Positions 45,174 to 55,151 are shown, counted from the first letter of the stretch. The stretch is 64,000 nucleotides of DNA from Vibrio aquaticus (GCF_003970385.1 NZ_RXZH01000002.1:124001-188000), one strand, 5' to 3'. Notes: generated by a model not told the origin, from the sequence alone. Numbers and translations are program-made.

Positions 45174-45312
45174 GTATGCCCCTAAGAAGATAATTAATAA
45201 TTTTAATAAGCGAGTCATTTGGCGTTAGTCAGACGATAAAACTCACTCAAACATTGTCTGTAGGTGATTTTATGAGTTAATTCACGGTGCAAACAAACGA
45301 AACAGGTCATAC

Positions 45313-45337
45313 TATGAATTAAATAATTTAATGCATA
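45313..45337. promoter_or_regulatory. Palindrome upstream of the LysR gene
   Basis: A 25-base palindrome. Perfect arms ATTAAAT-A-ATTTAAT (45318-45332) are extended by TATG and CATA on the two sides. It lies 7 bases before the regulator's ATG, in the nagE-lysR gap. LysR-type proteins commonly bind AT-rich T-N11-A palindromes and repress themselves from such positions. Confidence 0.5.
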
Positions 45338-45344
45338 AGAATCT

Positions 45345-46223
45345 ATGGCTAACCAACAACAACTGTTAAGAAACCTGCATACCTTCAATGTGGCCGCTAA
45401 GGTAATGAGCTTTACGTTAGCAGCGAAAAAACTCCATCTTACCCAAGGTGCCGTTAGCCATAGGATCAAGGTGTTGGAAGGAGAGTTGGGCTTTAACTTG
45501 TTTGTTCGTGGCACTCGAAAATTAGAGTTAACGCCGGAAGGGGAAAGGTTCAGCCGGACGATTTCTAAATCCTTGGGGTTGATCTTTACTGACATTGAAG
45601 AAATTAATAACACAGAATTACATGGGCAGATAAATATCGCGATGAGCCCAGCGTTTGCTAATGGTTGGCTGTTCCCTCGAATTGCAGATTTTAAGCAGCG
45701 TTATCCTAAATTTAATCTCAATATTTTTGCTCAAGAAGCGCAGAACTTTCACCAGAACCAGATAGATGTGGCGATTTATTATGGTGCGGACACATTGGCC
45801 GATATGTATCGTAAGCCGTTATTTGGTGAGAAATACGTACCTGTGTGTACGCCAAAATATGCCAAGCAACTGGGTATTTTTGATGATGGAATGGAATCAC
45901 TAAAACGAGTCAATTTCATTCATGCCTTAGAGTCAGATGTGTGGCAGCGTTGGGTGAAGCACTTAGGGTTAGATGTGAACTTATTCGAGCAGTTTTACTG
46001 TGTCAGTCACCGTGATATGGGGACTCAATGCGCTTTAAACGATGTGGGAGTCTCGATGGGGCGCTATCACTTTGTGAAACCCTATATTGATAGGGGAGAG
46101 CTTGTCACGCCTTATCCAAGTATGGAAACGGACATGACCTATGATGTAGTTTGCCCGCTAGGGACGGAAAAGAGGCCCAAAATTCAGACCTTCATTAACT
46201 GGCTTGATGAGCAACTTAGTTAA
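45345..46223 (+). CDS. LysR-family regulator, DsdC/GcvA-like
   Basis: 292 residues. The winged helix-turn-helix is at 8-65 (LHTFNVAAKVMSFTLAAKKLHLTQGAVSHRIKVLEGELGFNLFVR, described by its ends), followed by a type 2 periplasmic-binding-like effector domain (about 92-290). The overall pattern, including VSHRIxxLExELGxxLFVR and GVxMGRxxxVxPxxxxGELVxP, resembles E. coli DsdC and GcvA. The effector is unknown. It is divergent from nagE, so it may control nagE or only itself. Confidence 0.85.
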   Translation: MANQQQLLRNLHTFNVAAKVMSFTLAAKKLHLTQGAVSHRIKVLEGELGFNLFVRGTRKLELTPEGERFSRTISKSLGLIFTDIEEINNTELHGQINIAMSPAFANGWLFPRIADFKQRYPKFNLNIFAQEAQNFHQNQIDVAIYYGADTLADMYRKPLFGEKYVPVCTPKYAKQLGIFDDGMESLKRVNFIHALESDVWQRWVKHLGLDVNLFEQFYCVSHRDMGTQCALNDVGVSMGRYHFVKPYIDRGELVTPYPSMETDMTYDVVCPLGTEKRPKIQTFINWLDEQLS

Positions 46224-46314
46224 TTTAGCAATTTCATAGTCCAAATATGAATTTATCATTCTTATAACCCTATCTCATAATAGCCATACTTTAATACGGA
46301 TATTGGTAATAAGA

Positions 46315-46491
46315 ATGATAAAAGCAGCGCTTGTCATTGCGGCGATATTACAAATTATTGTCGCAATTCAAACGGACGGTCTTATCCGCGCTTTGGCTGA
46401 GTTGTCTGCGTTTTTGCTCATAGCCGCTTTGGTATGGAGCTTAAAACCAAGAAAGCAGACAAAGTTTGCCCACAAGTTAGACGACTACTAA
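46315..46491 (+). CDS. Small membrane protein, unrecognised
   Basis: 58 residues from ATG 46315 (a TTG at 46303 is an alternative). One or two hydrophobic helices ([16 protein letters not shown] and [18 protein letters not shown]) are followed by a basic tail [12 protein letters not shown]. The ribosome site is weak. It converges on the YeiH-type transporter gene with a 4-base overlap of stop codons. Coding is likely but not certain. Confidence 0.55.
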   Translation: MIKAALVIAAILQIIVAIQTDGLIRALAELSAFLLIAALVWSLKPRKQTKFAHKLDDY

Positions 46492-47411
46492 CCGAGCATT
46501 AACCAAGCTAGTGAGCTGGTGGAAATCGCTAGCCACAGCGTAATACCAAACAGTAAAGGTTTCGGACCTGATGCCTTCAACTTTTCTACTGAGATCCCAC
46601 AGCCAATCAAAAATAGGCACACGACCAGTGCTTTCTTAGCGACATCAAAAATGCCTTGGTAAATCATATCAAACTGAGGCAGAGCATCGCTCACACCAAT
46701 TGCAGCACAGTAGAACAGAATAAAGTAAGGGATAGTGACTTTCTTGGATTCATTGCGGAACAGGAACGCACTGAATAGAGCAACAGGTATGATCCATAAC
46801 GCCCTCGCTAGTTTTAATGTAGTCGCAGTCGTTAAAGCTTCTTCGCCGTACGCAGAAGCGGCACCAACCACAGAAGAAGTATCATGAATGGCGATGGCTG
46901 CCCAAGTACCGAAGGTGTGTTGATCTAAATTTAACGCATGACCAATCACTGGAAAGATAAAAAGAGCGATAGAGTTAAGAACAAAGACGGTCGCTAAAGA
47001 AAGGCCGATTTGCTCATCATTGGCTTTTATCGCTGGTGCTACCGCGGCAATAGCGCTACCACCACAAATCGCGGTACCCGATGAAATTAGATAGCCGGTT
47101 TCTTTATTCAGCCCCATCCACTTCGCGACCCACCAACCGATCACAAGGGTGCCTAATATGGTCGCAATAATGAGCTCAATTCCATCAGAGGTAACAGCAA
47201 TCGCCTGTTCAAATTGGATTCCAAATCCTAAGCCAACAATCGAATAAGCCAGCAGTTTTTTGGTGATTTTTGCTAACTGAAACTCGGTTGGAACGAGCCC
47301 TAATGACGCAATTAAAAAGCCAATAACTAACGCCGTTGGTGAGGAAACAACAGGGGTTAAGCAGATAAACAATGCTAGCCAAAACGGAAGCTGCTTGGTG
47401 ATATTTTTCAT
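46488..47411 (-). CDS. YeiH-family putative sulfate exporter
   Basis: 307 residues, about 9-10 membrane helices. [19 protein letters not shown] and [20 protein letters not shown] are the two conserved half-helix signatures of the YeiH/UPF0324 family (also annotated as putative sulfate exporters). Function has not been firmly established for most members. Monocistronic on the minus strand. Confidence 0.85.
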   Translation of the reverse strand: MKNITKQLPFWLALFICLTPVVSSPTALVIGFLIASLGLVPTEFQLAKITKKLLAYSIVGLGFGIQFEQAIAVTSDGIELIIATILGTLVIGWWVAKWMGLNKETGYLISSGTAICGGSAIAAVAPAIKANDEQIGLSLATVFVLNSIALFIFPVIGHALNLDQHTFGTWAAIAIHDTSSVVGAASAYGEEALTTATTLKLARALWIIPVALFSAFLFRNESKKVTIPYFILFYCAAIGVSDALPQFDMIYQGIFDVAKKALVVCLFLIGCGISVEKLKASGPKPLLFGITLWLAISTSSLAWLMLG

Positions 47412-47527
47412 TCTTACAACTGATAGTGATGATTACACTACAGTGTAGCGTAATCATATTGATTAATAGAGCTGAATGTCTTGAACCTGCGTTAAGAAAA
47501 ACTGAACGCGAGATTTGTGGGTAATGC

Positions 47528-49399
47528 TTAGCGCCAATCGCCTCTTAACTGAGCAACCTTTTGATGCATTGCTTGAGTTGAGGCTAAATTCGGTGCCACT
47601 GGCTCGCCCGCCTCAATCTCAATCCTTGACCAAAAGCGGGAAGGTAACCCTTTGAACGCTGACCCTTTAGAACGGCTGAAGTAGCTGCCCCAAAGTCCTT
47701 TAATCGCGAGTGGAATAACGGGTACGGGGCTGCGTTTTAATATCAGGTCCATGCCTCGCATAAACTCATTCATTTCACCGTCAGAAGTCAATCTTCCCTC
47801 TGGGAAAATACAGACGATGTGACCTTCTGCAAGGGCTTGTTCGACGTCACCGAATGCTCTTACGATAGAGCGTCGATTGGTGGCTGAAATTGGGATCACA
47901 CCAGCACGGTTTAAAAAACGTTTGAGTGGTGGCAGGTTGGCGTAATCTTCTTCCATAACAAAGCGAATCAAGCGAGGGCATACCGCGCTAAGGAGTAGGG
48001 CATCCATGTAACTCACATGGTTACACACTAACAGCGCTCCGCCTTTTTCGGGCAAATGATGCAGATTCTTATGGTTCACTCGGTACATGGTGTGCGTCAA
48101 GATCCACACAAGAAAACGCACAACAAAAATCGGCACTTGAAGGCACAGATAGCAGGCTACGGCAAAGTTCATTACCGCGAGCAGTAAAAAGAGTTGCGGA
48201 ATGCTGAGATTTAAGAGACTCAAACAAACGATGCCGAGCACAGCACTGCCAACCATAAACAGAGAATTATAAATGTTCAGGGCGGCAATGACTTGAGCTC
48301 GCTCTGTGGGTTTCGCTCTTTGCTGCATTAATGCATACAAAGGAACGATGAACACACCGCCGGATGCCCCAAGTAGCAATAAGTAGGCAAACAAAGGCCA
48401 CAGTTCTCGGTACGAGATAAAATCTCCAAAGCTTGAAAACTCAGGGAGCGCGCTAGGAATAGAGGTGGCCATCAAAGCGCCAAACACCGTGATGCCCAAG
48501 CTACCTAAAGGAACAATACCGACTTCGATACGATGATTTGAGAGCTTATCGCAGGCCAGTGAACCCACTGCGATACCTACCGAAAAGAGGGCCAATAAGA
48601 AGGAAACCGCGCTTTCACTGCCGTTAAGGTGCAACTTAGTAAAGTTAGGAAACTGCGTGAGGTAGGCAGCACCAAGGAACCAGAACCAACTGATGGCCAT
48701 TAAAGCTTGAAAGACCGTTCTATCGGCTTTGGCGATAGCAATGGTTTTCTTAGTCTGCGTTATTGGTTGCCAGCGAAACTTAATGTCTGGCGCACTTGCC
48801 GGTGCTTCTGGGATCGAACGGCTAGAGATATAACCGAACAGCGCAAAAATGACAACGGCTCCGGCCGCGATGTATTTGGCGTTTTCAGCGGAGGCAATCA
48901 TACCAGCCCCTAATGTGCCAAGCAGGATCGCGAGGAATGTTCCAGTTTCAACTAAGGCATTACCAGGAACAAGCTCATTGGGTTTGAGTTGCTGAGGTAG
49001 CAGCGCGTATTTCACCGGTCCAAAGAAAGCCGATTGAGTCCCCATGAGAAACAGTAAGATCAGCAAAATGACGTAGCTTTCGGTAATAAAGCCAATGGCA
49101 CCAAGCGACATAATGCCGATCTCAGCGAGCTTCACTTTGCGGATGAACCAAGACTTTTCGTATTTGTCTGCTAATACACCGGCTGAAGCGGAGAAAAGAA
49201 AGAAAGGTAAAATGAATAAGCCTGCCGCAAGATTAATAAACAGGTTACTCGAAATAGGGAGTGCGCCAGCGCCCGCAAATGCGACAAAAAGGAGAAGAAC
49301 ATTTTTGAAAATGTTGTCGTTAAATGCGCCAAAAAACTGAGTAATAAAGTAGGGCAAAAAGCGTCTTTGCCCTAGTAGAGAAGTCTGGTTATTCGACAT
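47528..49399 (-). CDS. MFS transporter-acyltransferase (LplT-PlsC) fusion
   Basis: 623 residues. The first 410 form a 12-helix major-facilitator domain like the lysophospholipid flippase LplT (start QTSLLGQRRFLPYFITQFFGAFNDN, described by its ends). A PlsC-type acyltransferase follows, with NHVSYMDALLL (HX4D) near residue 455 and FPEGRLTSDGEM. It resembles the Aas/LplT pairing of E. coli without the AMP-ligase part: lysophospholipid could be flipped in and re-acylated. Acyl-CoA or acyl-ACP use is unknown. It lies 22 bases after a TetR gene on the same strand, which probably controls it. Confidence 0.87.
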   Translation of the reverse strand: MSNNQTSLLGQRRFLPYFITQFFGAFNDNIFKNVLLLFVAFAGAGALPISSNLFINLAAGLFILPFFLFSASAGVLADKYEKSWFIRKVKLAEIGIMSLGAIGFITESYVILLILLFLMGTQSAFFGPVKYALLPQQLKPNELVPGNALVETGTFLAILLGTLGAGMIASAENAKYIAAGAVVIFALFGYISSRSIPEAPASAPDIKFRWQPITQTKKTIAIAKADRTVFQALMAISWFWFLGAAYLTQFPNFTKLHLNGSESAVSFLLALFSVGIAVGSLACDKLSNHRIEVGIVPLGSLGITVFGALMATSIPSALPEFSSFGDFISYRELWPLFAYLLLLGASGGVFIVPLYALMQQRAKPTERAQVIAALNIYNSLFMVGSAVLGIVCLSLLNLSIPQLFLLLAVMNFAVACYLCLQVPIFVVRFLVWILTHTMYRVNHKNLHHLPEKGGALLVCNHVSYMDALLLSAVCPRLIRFVMEEDYANLPPLKRFLNRAGVIPISATNRRSIVRAFGDVEQALAEGHIVCIFPEGRLTSDGEMNEFMRGMDLILKRSPVPVIPLAIKGLWGSYFSRSKGSAFKGLPSRFWSRIEIEAGEPVAPNLASTQAMHQKVAQLRGDWR

Positions 49400-49421
49400 T
49401 TGATAACCTGTTTCCTTAGGT

Positions 49422-50012
49422 TTACCAGTTGGTCAGGTAATTTGATAGTAGGTTTTCAATCAGTTCTTTGCCATCAATCGGCTTGGCTGCAAAGAATTTA
49501 TCATCGACACTGAGCAAAGTGATACCGTGAACGCCAGACCACAAAACGCGGCTCGCTTTTAATACTTCTTCGTCGCTACGTTGTGGTGCGAGCGCTTTTA
49601 ACAGGTGTTCTAGCATCCCAGTCATTGAATCAATGCGTTCTGATTGCCACTCAGGAAGTGCTTCACCATTCATGTTGTGCTCAAAAATGAGCTGCCAACG
49701 ATGAGGGTGACGTTGGGCGAAATCGTGATAACAATAGGCAAGTTCATAAAGAGCCGTCGTGTGGTCTTCACTGTTTGCCACCACCTGACCAGCTTCTTGT
49801 GAAAGCTCATCGAGTGTTTGTGCGACTGCATGGAGCAGCAGCAGGTTATAGTTACCAAAGACATTGACTAGTGTACTCGGGACATAGCCAATCATATTCG
49901 CGATCTTACGCAAGCTAAGGTCGTGATGCGAGTTAGATGCCAAAAACTCCTTAACGGTATTAAGTGTCAGAGCAATGAGTTGTTCGCGTGTATGATCGTT
50001 TCTTCGGGCCAT
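49422..50012 (-). CDS. TetR-family regulator
   Basis: 196 residues from the Met at 50012; the frame goes back to 50042 but that end overlaps the putative operator. An N-terminal helix-turn-helix (LSLRKIANMIGYVPSTLVNVFGNYNLLL, about residues 30-58) is followed by a ligand domain. It has the SGVHG block near residue 155 that marks the WHG-type TetR C-domain. It precedes the MFS-acyltransferase fusion in a likely two-gene operon. Confidence 0.87.
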   Translation of the reverse strand: MARRNDHTREQLIALTLNTVKEFLASNSHHDLSLRKIANMIGYVPSTLVNVFGNYNLLLLHAVAQTLDELSQEAGQVVANSEDHTTALYELAYCYHDFAQRHPHRWQLIFEHNMNGEALPEWQSERIDSMTGMLEHLLKALAPQRSDEEVLKASRVLWSGVHGITLLSVDDKFFAAKPIDGKELIENLLSNYLTNW

Positions 50013-50029
50013 GATGAGTTGTCTAAAAT

Positions 50030-50042
50030 GAACATTGTTCAA
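50030..50042. promoter_or_regulatory. Probable TetR operator
   Basis: TGAACATTGTTCA is a perfect 13-base palindrome 17 bases before the regulator start. A second half-site, AATGTTCA (50050-50057), makes a larger 28-base inverted repeat with TGAACATT (50030-50037). This is the expected position for autorepression of the tetR-MFS operon. Confidence 0.65.
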
Positions 50043-50205
50043 TATTCTAATGTTCAGTGGCTCTTAGCGTCAACTAACAGAACGCTAATTTGCAATATTC
50101 TGATACATGTAAACAAAACGTTTTAGTTTGAATATAGATACGGTCGGAGTAATATGGCCTGATAAGTATAAATTAATAAACCTTGATAGATTTGAAAGGA
50201 AGAAC

Positions 50206-51084
50206 ATGAAACGACTTTTCTCTCTTGTTGCTCTACTGATGGTCTCAGTAGCGATTACTCCAATCGCTGAGGCAAAGAAATTCGGTGGCGGTAAATCTTT
50301 TGGTAAGAGCTTTAAGACAGCACCTGCACCAAAACAGCAGCAACAAAACACCAATACGATTGGTAAAGATCAAACGACTAAAACGCAAAGCTCTAGCAAG
50401 AAAGGCCTAATGGGTGGTCTACTTGGTGGTCTATTAGCGGGTGGTCTACTTGCAGCCTTCTTTGGTGGCGCGTTTGAAGGTATCCAGTTCATGGATATTC
50501 TTATCATGGGCTTAATCGCCTTTGTTATTTTCAAACTGATGCGTTCAATGCTTGGCGCTAAGCAAGGCAGCATGAACCAGCAGCGTCAACAACCTGCTTT
50601 TGGTGGTTCAGCACCTAAGTTCGAGCAACCAAACGTTCATAACTTTGAGCAGCCTCAGAACGCACCTCAAGGTGGCGGTTTTGGTTTCGGCGCTCAAAGC
50701 GATGTGCCGCACAACTACCCACCGGGTTTTGACCAAGCGGCATTCATCAATGGTTCTCGCGAACACTACCGTATTCTTCAAGGTGCTTGGAACCATAACC
50801 AGCTTCATACAATCGAAGAGTATGTATCTGCAAGCCTATACGAAGACCTTAAAGCTGAGCGCGCGAAGCTATACGGTGAACAACATACTGACGTTATGTA
50901 CGTAGACGCTGAAATCGTTCGTGCTGATCACGATGCCTCTAAAGCGCAACTAAGCCTGCAGTTTAGCGGTCGTTACCGTGATGCAGTTGAAGGCATTGAA
51001 GAAGATATCACTGACATCTGGCACTTAGAGCGTGACTTAACAGCGCCTAATGCACCATGGTTGATTGTTGGTATTCAAGGCTAA
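50206..51084 (+). CDS. Tim44-like domain membrane/exported protein
   Basis: 292 residues from ATG 50206 behind AAGGAAG. A signal peptide (KRLFSLVALLMVSVAITPIAEA) is followed by a Lys/Gly/Gln-rich linker, then a glycine-rich membrane region (GLMGGLLGGLLAGGLLAAFFGGA and MDILIMGLIAFVIFKLM, about residues 65-115). After a second Gln/Phe/Gly-rich linker comes a C-terminal Tim44-like domain (about 165-290, FDQAAFINGSREHYRILQGAWN). Function in bacteria is unknown. A terminator follows. Confidence 0.85.
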   Translation: MKRLFSLVALLMVSVAITPIAEAKKFGGGKSFGKSFKTAPAPKQQQQNTNTIGKDQTTKTQSSSKKGLMGGLLGGLLAGGLLAAFFGGAFEGIQFMDILIMGLIAFVIFKLMRSMLGAKQGSMNQQRQQPAFGGSAPKFEQPNVHNFEQPQNAPQGGGFGFGAQSDVPHNYPPGFDQAAFINGSREHYRILQGAWNHNQLHTIEEYVSASLYEDLKAERAKLYGEQHTDVMYVDAEIVRADHDASKAQLSLQFSGRYRDAVEGIEEDITDIWHLERDLTAPNAPWLIVGIQG

Positions 51085-51114
51085 GTATTAACCTAGTCGA
51101 GAAACCTTAGAATA

Positions 51115-51143
51115 AACGCCCAAGTTAACGCTTGGGCGTTTTT
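51115..51143 (+). terminator. Terminator after the Tim44-like gene
   Basis: AACGCCCAAG, loop TTAACG, CTTGGGCGTT then TTT. Confidence 0.88.
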
Positions 51144-51213
51144 GTATTTGAGAAAACCTAGCGCTCCTTGATAGGATAACGGGTAACAAACTAAAAGCAT
51201 AAAGGTAAGTAAA

Positions 51214-51531
51214 GTGGCTGAATTTAAATACAAAAACCTATCTCAAGAAGAGCAAGATAAGCTAGATGCAGCGGCATTCCGTCGTTTGTTAGCGCATTTA
51301 GATGAGAATAAAGATGTGCAAAACATCGATTTGATGATTCTGGCAGGCTTCTGCCGTAACTGTTTCAGTAAATGGTACAAAGCAGAAGCGGAGAACCAAG
51401 GCTTGGATTTAGACATTGATGATGCACGCGAGCGTGTTTATGGCATGACTTACGATGAGTGGAAACAAAACCATCAACCAAAAGCAACACCTGAGCAATT
51501 AGCGGCATTTGAAGCTAAGCAGAAGAAATAA
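51214..51531 (+). CDS. DUF1244 family protein
   Basis: 105 residues from GTG 51214 with AAAGGTAAG upstream. AAFRRLLAHLDENKDVQNIDLMILAGFCRNCFSKW and MTYDEWKQNHQ are the conserved DUF1244 features, including the FCRNC cysteine pair. It is a small, soluble, all-helical protein of unknown role, common in proteobacteria. Confidence 0.9.
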   Translation: MAEFKYKNLSQEEQDKLDAAAFRRLLAHLDENKDVQNIDLMILAGFCRNCFSKWYKAEAENQGLDLDIDDARERVYGMTYDEWKQNHQPKATPEQLAAFEAKQKK

Positions 51532-51535
51532 AAAA

Positions 51536-51606
51536 AAGGGCTTGGTGTGATACCAAACCCTTACGTTGTTTTAAAAAGGTCTAGCGATGAGCTAGACCTT
51601 TTTTTT
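51536..51606. terminator. Two hairpins; bidirectional terminator
   Basis: The first hairpin is AAGGG.TTGGT...ACCAA.CCCTT (about 51536-51562). The second is AAAAAGGTCTAGC, loop GATGA, GCTAGACC with T8 (51573-51606). Complementary A and T flanks let the second serve both the DUF1244 gene and the convergent chemoreceptor gene, whose stop codon touches it. Confidence 0.85.
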
Positions 51607-53287
51607 ATAGTTTAAACTGGCCAACGAGGCGACTCAGTTGCTGACCGGCTTGTTCAAGTTCACCCACGGCTTGGCTTGATGTTGTGCTTGATGTGAGTAG
51701 CGAAGCAACAATATCGCTGATCGTAACAAGATTACGGTTAATCTCTTCCGTTACAGAGCTTTGCTCAGTCGCTGCGGTAGCGATTTGATCTGTCATCGAA
51801 TTGATGGATTCAACGGCTGTGCTTACGTCATTTAGCCCAGTGGAAATATCAGCAGAGGAACTCACGACTTTCTGGCACGTTTGGCTGCTTTCGCTCATAG
51901 AAGAAACCGCTTGCTCGACGAGATGATGCAGTTGGTCGAGCATGGTTTTAATTTCGAGTGTGCTGCCTTGAGTGCGGCTAGCTAAGCTACGAACTTCGTC
52001 TGCTACAACAGCAAAGCCACGACCTTGTTCACCAGCGCGAGCGGCTTCGATAGCGGCATTCAACGCCAATAGGTTTGTCTGTTCCGCAATCTCACCGATC
52101 ACTTGCAGTACGCCATCAATTTTCTTCGACTGATCATGCAGTGAGTTCATATGTTGGCTGGTGGTTTCTACATTTTGTTCTAGTGAACCGATGGATACCG
52201 TTGATTGACTCACCAATGCTTGTGCTTTGTGTGCATCATTAGTGGCATCGCTCGTTGCGCTGGCAACGTGGTTAGCGTTTTGAGCGACTTCGAGTGCGGT
52301 ACTGCTCATTTCTGTAACGGCAGTCACAACTTGTTCGGTTTCTTGATTGTGATCGTTAAGCTGTGCGTTCAAATGATTGGTTTGAGTACTGATCTCACCT
52401 GCAGCGTGTGTCACGTTATTCGTTGCCGTTGCGACTTCTGAAATGATGCCGTGTAGCTTAGAGATAAATTGGTTAAAGGCATTACCTAGCGCCGCAATTT
52501 CATCATGACCAGACACATTGATTCGATGCGTTAAGTCGCCTTCACCATTGGCAATGTCTTCAAACGTGCGCAGCATATCTTTGATCGGCTCAACAACACG
52601 TGAAGCAACGTAGCTCATTACCGCACCCGCAAGAACAAGGAGAACGAGGGCAGTCAAAATTACCGTGGTTATCTGCTGATTCATGCGCTCACTGGCTTCT
52701 AGACGAAATTCTTTTGTTGCTTCGATGATGTCGTCAGTATACAGACCCGTACCTAAGAACCACTGAGAACCGCGGATTGGTGCAGAGTAGGCGATTTTAG
52801 GTTGTGGTGATGAAGCGCCAGGTTTGTCGTAGATATATTCAATGAAACCGCCACCCGAGCGCGCTTGCTTTTCAAGGCCAAGGGTAATCTTTACACCATT
52901 TGGATCGGTAAGCCCTATTCCGTTGCTGCCTTCTACCTGAGGTTTTAGACTATGAACAACGTAGTGGTTGTTTTCATCGAAGACAAAGAAATAACCGCTG
53001 CCGTTTGCAAATCGAGCTTGTTTAAGGGCAAGTCGAGCTGCTTCTTTCGCCTCTTCACCTGTCCCTAAACGAGCAACCACATCTTCAAGCACCGCTTGTG
53101 CGACTGTTGCAGCATCTTTGATGTTGTTTTTACGCTCGTCCGTTAAGACGCGTTGGTAGTCTTCTACCTCATGTTCAACGGCATTAAGTTGCGAGTTCAC
53201 GACAATAACTAATGTCGCTAAAGTAACAAGTAAAGTAGGAATGATAGCTGATAGCAGCATCTTCACTTTCATTGGAAAACGGTTCAT
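51605..53287 (-). CDS. Methyl-accepting chemotaxis protein with Cache sensor
   Basis: 560 residues. Helix 1 is about residues 9-30. The periplasmic single Cache domain (about 50-200) has [21 protein letters not shown] and [12 protein letters not shown]. Helix 2 is about 208-230, then comes a HAMP domain (to about 283). The signalling domain has the highly conserved hairpin tip [32 protein letters not shown]. Cache domains of this type bind small carboxylates or similar ligands; the ligand here is unknown. It lacks a CheR-tethering NWETF tail. Confidence 0.93.
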   Translation of the reverse strand: MNRFPMKVKMLLSAIIPTLLVTLATLVIVVNSQLNAVEHEVEDYQRVLTDERKNNIKDAATVAQAVLEDVVARLGTGEEAKEAARLALKQARFANGSGYFFVFDENNHYVVHSLKPQVEGSNGIGLTDPNGVKITLGLEKQARSGGGFIEYIYDKPGASSPQPKIAYSAPIRGSQWFLGTGLYTDDIIEATKEFRLEASERMNQQITTVILTALVLLVLAGAVMSYVASRVVEPIKDMLRTFEDIANGEGDLTHRINVSGHDEIAALGNAFNQFISKLHGIISEVATATNNVTHAAGEISTQTNHLNAQLNDHNQETEQVVTAVTEMSSTALEVAQNANHVASATSDATNDAHKAQALVSQSTVSIGSLEQNVETTSQHMNSLHDQSKKIDGVLQVIGEIAEQTNLLALNAAIEAARAGEQGRGFAVVADEVRSLASRTQGSTLEIKTMLDQLHHLVEQAVSSMSESSQTCQKVVSSSADISTGLNDVSTAVESINSMTDQIATAATEQSSVTEEINRNLVTISDIVASLLTSSTTSSQAVGELEQAGQQLSRLVGQFKL

Positions 53288-53478
53288 GACGGCCTTTCTA
53301 TATCGAATTTTTGGTGATTATACAGAATGGCAGTTTATTTAATAAAGTATTTTTTGTGGTCCGATCAGAAAAAGGATTAATTTACCGCAAAAGAGGTAGG
53401 GATTTGGCAAACAGAAGAGGGACAACCTCACCTTGAGTAAAACGCTAGGCTTATTTCAAGGTGAGGTGAATGAGGCGC

Positions 53479-54546
53479 TTAGTTTAAGCAGCCACTAGAT
53501 TGCAATGCTTCAAGCTGCTCTAGGTAAGGCTGAAGATCGCCAATGTTCTCTTTCACCCATTCTGGGTTGTAGTAAGTATCAAGGTAGCGCTCACCACTGT
53601 CACAAAGCAGAGTCACAATAGAACCTGTTTCGCCACGTTGCTTCATTTCGCATGCAAGTTGTAGAACACCGTAAAGGTTTGTGCCTGTCGATGCGCCTAC
53701 TTTTCTTCCCAACAGACTTTCTAGCCAATGCGCGGTAGCCACGGATGCCGCATCAGGAATTGTGCGCATCTCATCAACCACGCCAGGAATGAAGCTTGGT
53801 TCTACGCGTGGGCGACCGATACCTTCAATTTTGCTGCCGCAATTGCCGGTTAGGTTTTTGTTGCCTGTTTTAAAGTAGTCGTGGAATACCGAGTTTTCAG
53901 GGTCAACAACACACAGTTTGGTGTCATGTTGTTGATAGCGGATAAAGCGACCAATGGTTGCTGACGTGCCGCCAGTACCCGGGCTCATCACGATCCAAGA
54001 TGGAACAGGGTGATCTTCCATTTCCATTTGGCTGAAAATGGAGTTGGCAATATTGTTGTTACCACGCCAGTCTGTCGCACGCTCAGCGTAAGTAAATTGG
54101 TCCATGTAATGGCCATTTAACTCTTCAGCTAGGCGGTGAGATTCTGCGTAAATTTGGTCAGAGCGATCAACAAGGTGTGCTTTACCGCCGTAAAATTCGA
54201 TCTGTTCGATTTTCTTGCGAGCCGTGCATTTAGGCATCACCGCGATAAACGGCAAGCCTAGTAGTCGTGCAAAGTAGGCTTCAGACACCGCAGTGCTACC
54301 TGAAGATGACTCAATGATGGTCGTTTCAGGGCCAACCCAGCCATTACAAATCGCATATAAGAATAGAGAACGAGCCAAACGATGCTTAAGAGAACCCGTT
54401 GGGTGTGTACTTTCATCTTTTAAATAGATGTCGATACCTTCAATGCTTGGCAGTTCAAGCTTGATGAGGTGAGTATCGGCGCTGCGTTGGTAATCGGCTT
54501 CAATCTTACGAACAGCGTTATTAATCCAGTTATGGTCAGTACACAT
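53479..54546 (-). CDS. PLP-dependent cysteine synthase/desulfhydrase-family protein
   Basis: 355 residues of the fold type II (CBS/cysteine synthase) family. The PLP lysine is in [15 protein letters not shown]; the substrate loop [18 protein letters not shown] and the phosphate loop [13 protein letters not shown] are intact. There are no CBS or heme domains. The closest described group is the cysteine desulfhydrase CDS1-like branch, which breaks L-cysteine to H2S, pyruvate and ammonia. The divergent decR next door, whose E. coli homologue activates cysteine detoxification, supports that role. A synthase role is not excluded. Confidence 0.82.
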   Translation of the reverse strand: MCTDHNWINNAVRKIEADYQRSADTHLIKLELPSIEGIDIYLKDESTHPTGSLKHRLARSLFLYAICNGWVGPETTIIESSSGSTAVSEAYFARLLGLPFIAVMPKCTARKKIEQIEFYGGKAHLVDRSDQIYAESHRLAEELNGHYMDQFTYAERATDWRGNNNIANSIFSQMEMEDHPVPSWIVMSPGTGGTSATIGRFIRYQQHDTKLCVVDPENSVFHDYFKTGNKNLTGNCGSKIEGIGRPRVEPSFIPGVVDEMRTIPDAASVATAHWLESLLGRKVGASTGTNLYGVLQLACEMKQRGETGSIVTLLCDSGERYLDTYYNPEWVKENIGDLQPYLEQLEALQSSGCLN

Positions 54547-54663
54547 AGGGTTTCTCCTTAGAATCGTTATGTTATTAATGTAGCGATTCTGGTGGAGAAA
54601 AACTTTGCTATTTATGCTTCAATTTGCTTTATTTGTAGAAAAATTTTCTCCAGAGTTAACGTT

Positions 54664-55137
54664 ATGGAAATTGAACTCGACAAAATCGACCGAAAAATAC
54701 TCGATCTACTACAAAACGATGGCACATTGTCGCTGAGTGATGTGGCTGAGCAGGTGAATTTAACCACGACGCCTTGCTGGAAAAGGCTCAAAAAGCTTGA
54801 AGAGGCAGGGGTTATTCAAAAGCGAGTGGCGTTGTTGAACCCAGAAAAGCTAGACCTTTCTTTTACTGCGTTTGTACTCGTGAAGACCAGTGACCATTCA
54901 CAAGAGTGGTATAACCAATTTGTCTCTACGGCATCAGAGTTTCCGGAAGTGATGGAGTTCTACCGAATGGCGGGGGAATACGATTACATGCTAAAAGTGC
55001 TTGTTAAAGACATGCAGTGTTTTGATCGCTTCTATAAAAAGCTGGTTAACTCGGTAGAGGGGTTATCGAATGTGACCTCTACTTTTGCGATGGAGCCGCT
55101 GAAGTACACCACAGCTCTGCCGATCAGCTCAGATTGA
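54664..55137 (+). CDS. decR: Lrp/AsnC-family regulator DecR
   Basis: 157 residues from ATG 54664. The helix-turn-helix half ([47 protein letters not shown], described by its ends) and the RAM domain ([39 protein letters not shown]) match E. coli DecR (YbaO) closely. DecR senses cysteine and activates its degradation. It diverges from a cysteine desulfhydrase-like gene with about 118 bases between, a typical regulator-target pair. A longer frame to 54592 has no ribosome site. Confidence 0.88.
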   Translation: MEIELDKIDRKILDLLQNDGTLSLSDVAEQVNLTTTPCWKRLKKLEEAGVIQKRVALLNPEKLDLSFTAFVLVKTSDHSQEWYNQFVSTASEFPEVMEFYRMAGEYDYMLKVLVKDMQCFDRFYKKLVNSVEGLSNVTSTFAMEPLKYTTALPISSD

Positions 55138-55151
55138 GCAAAGATGAAAAG

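Noticed and set aside
45215..45613. 132-codon minus-strand frame across the start of the LysR gene
   Set aside because: Covers the palindrome and the LysR helix-turn-helix coding region; no family match or ribosome site.
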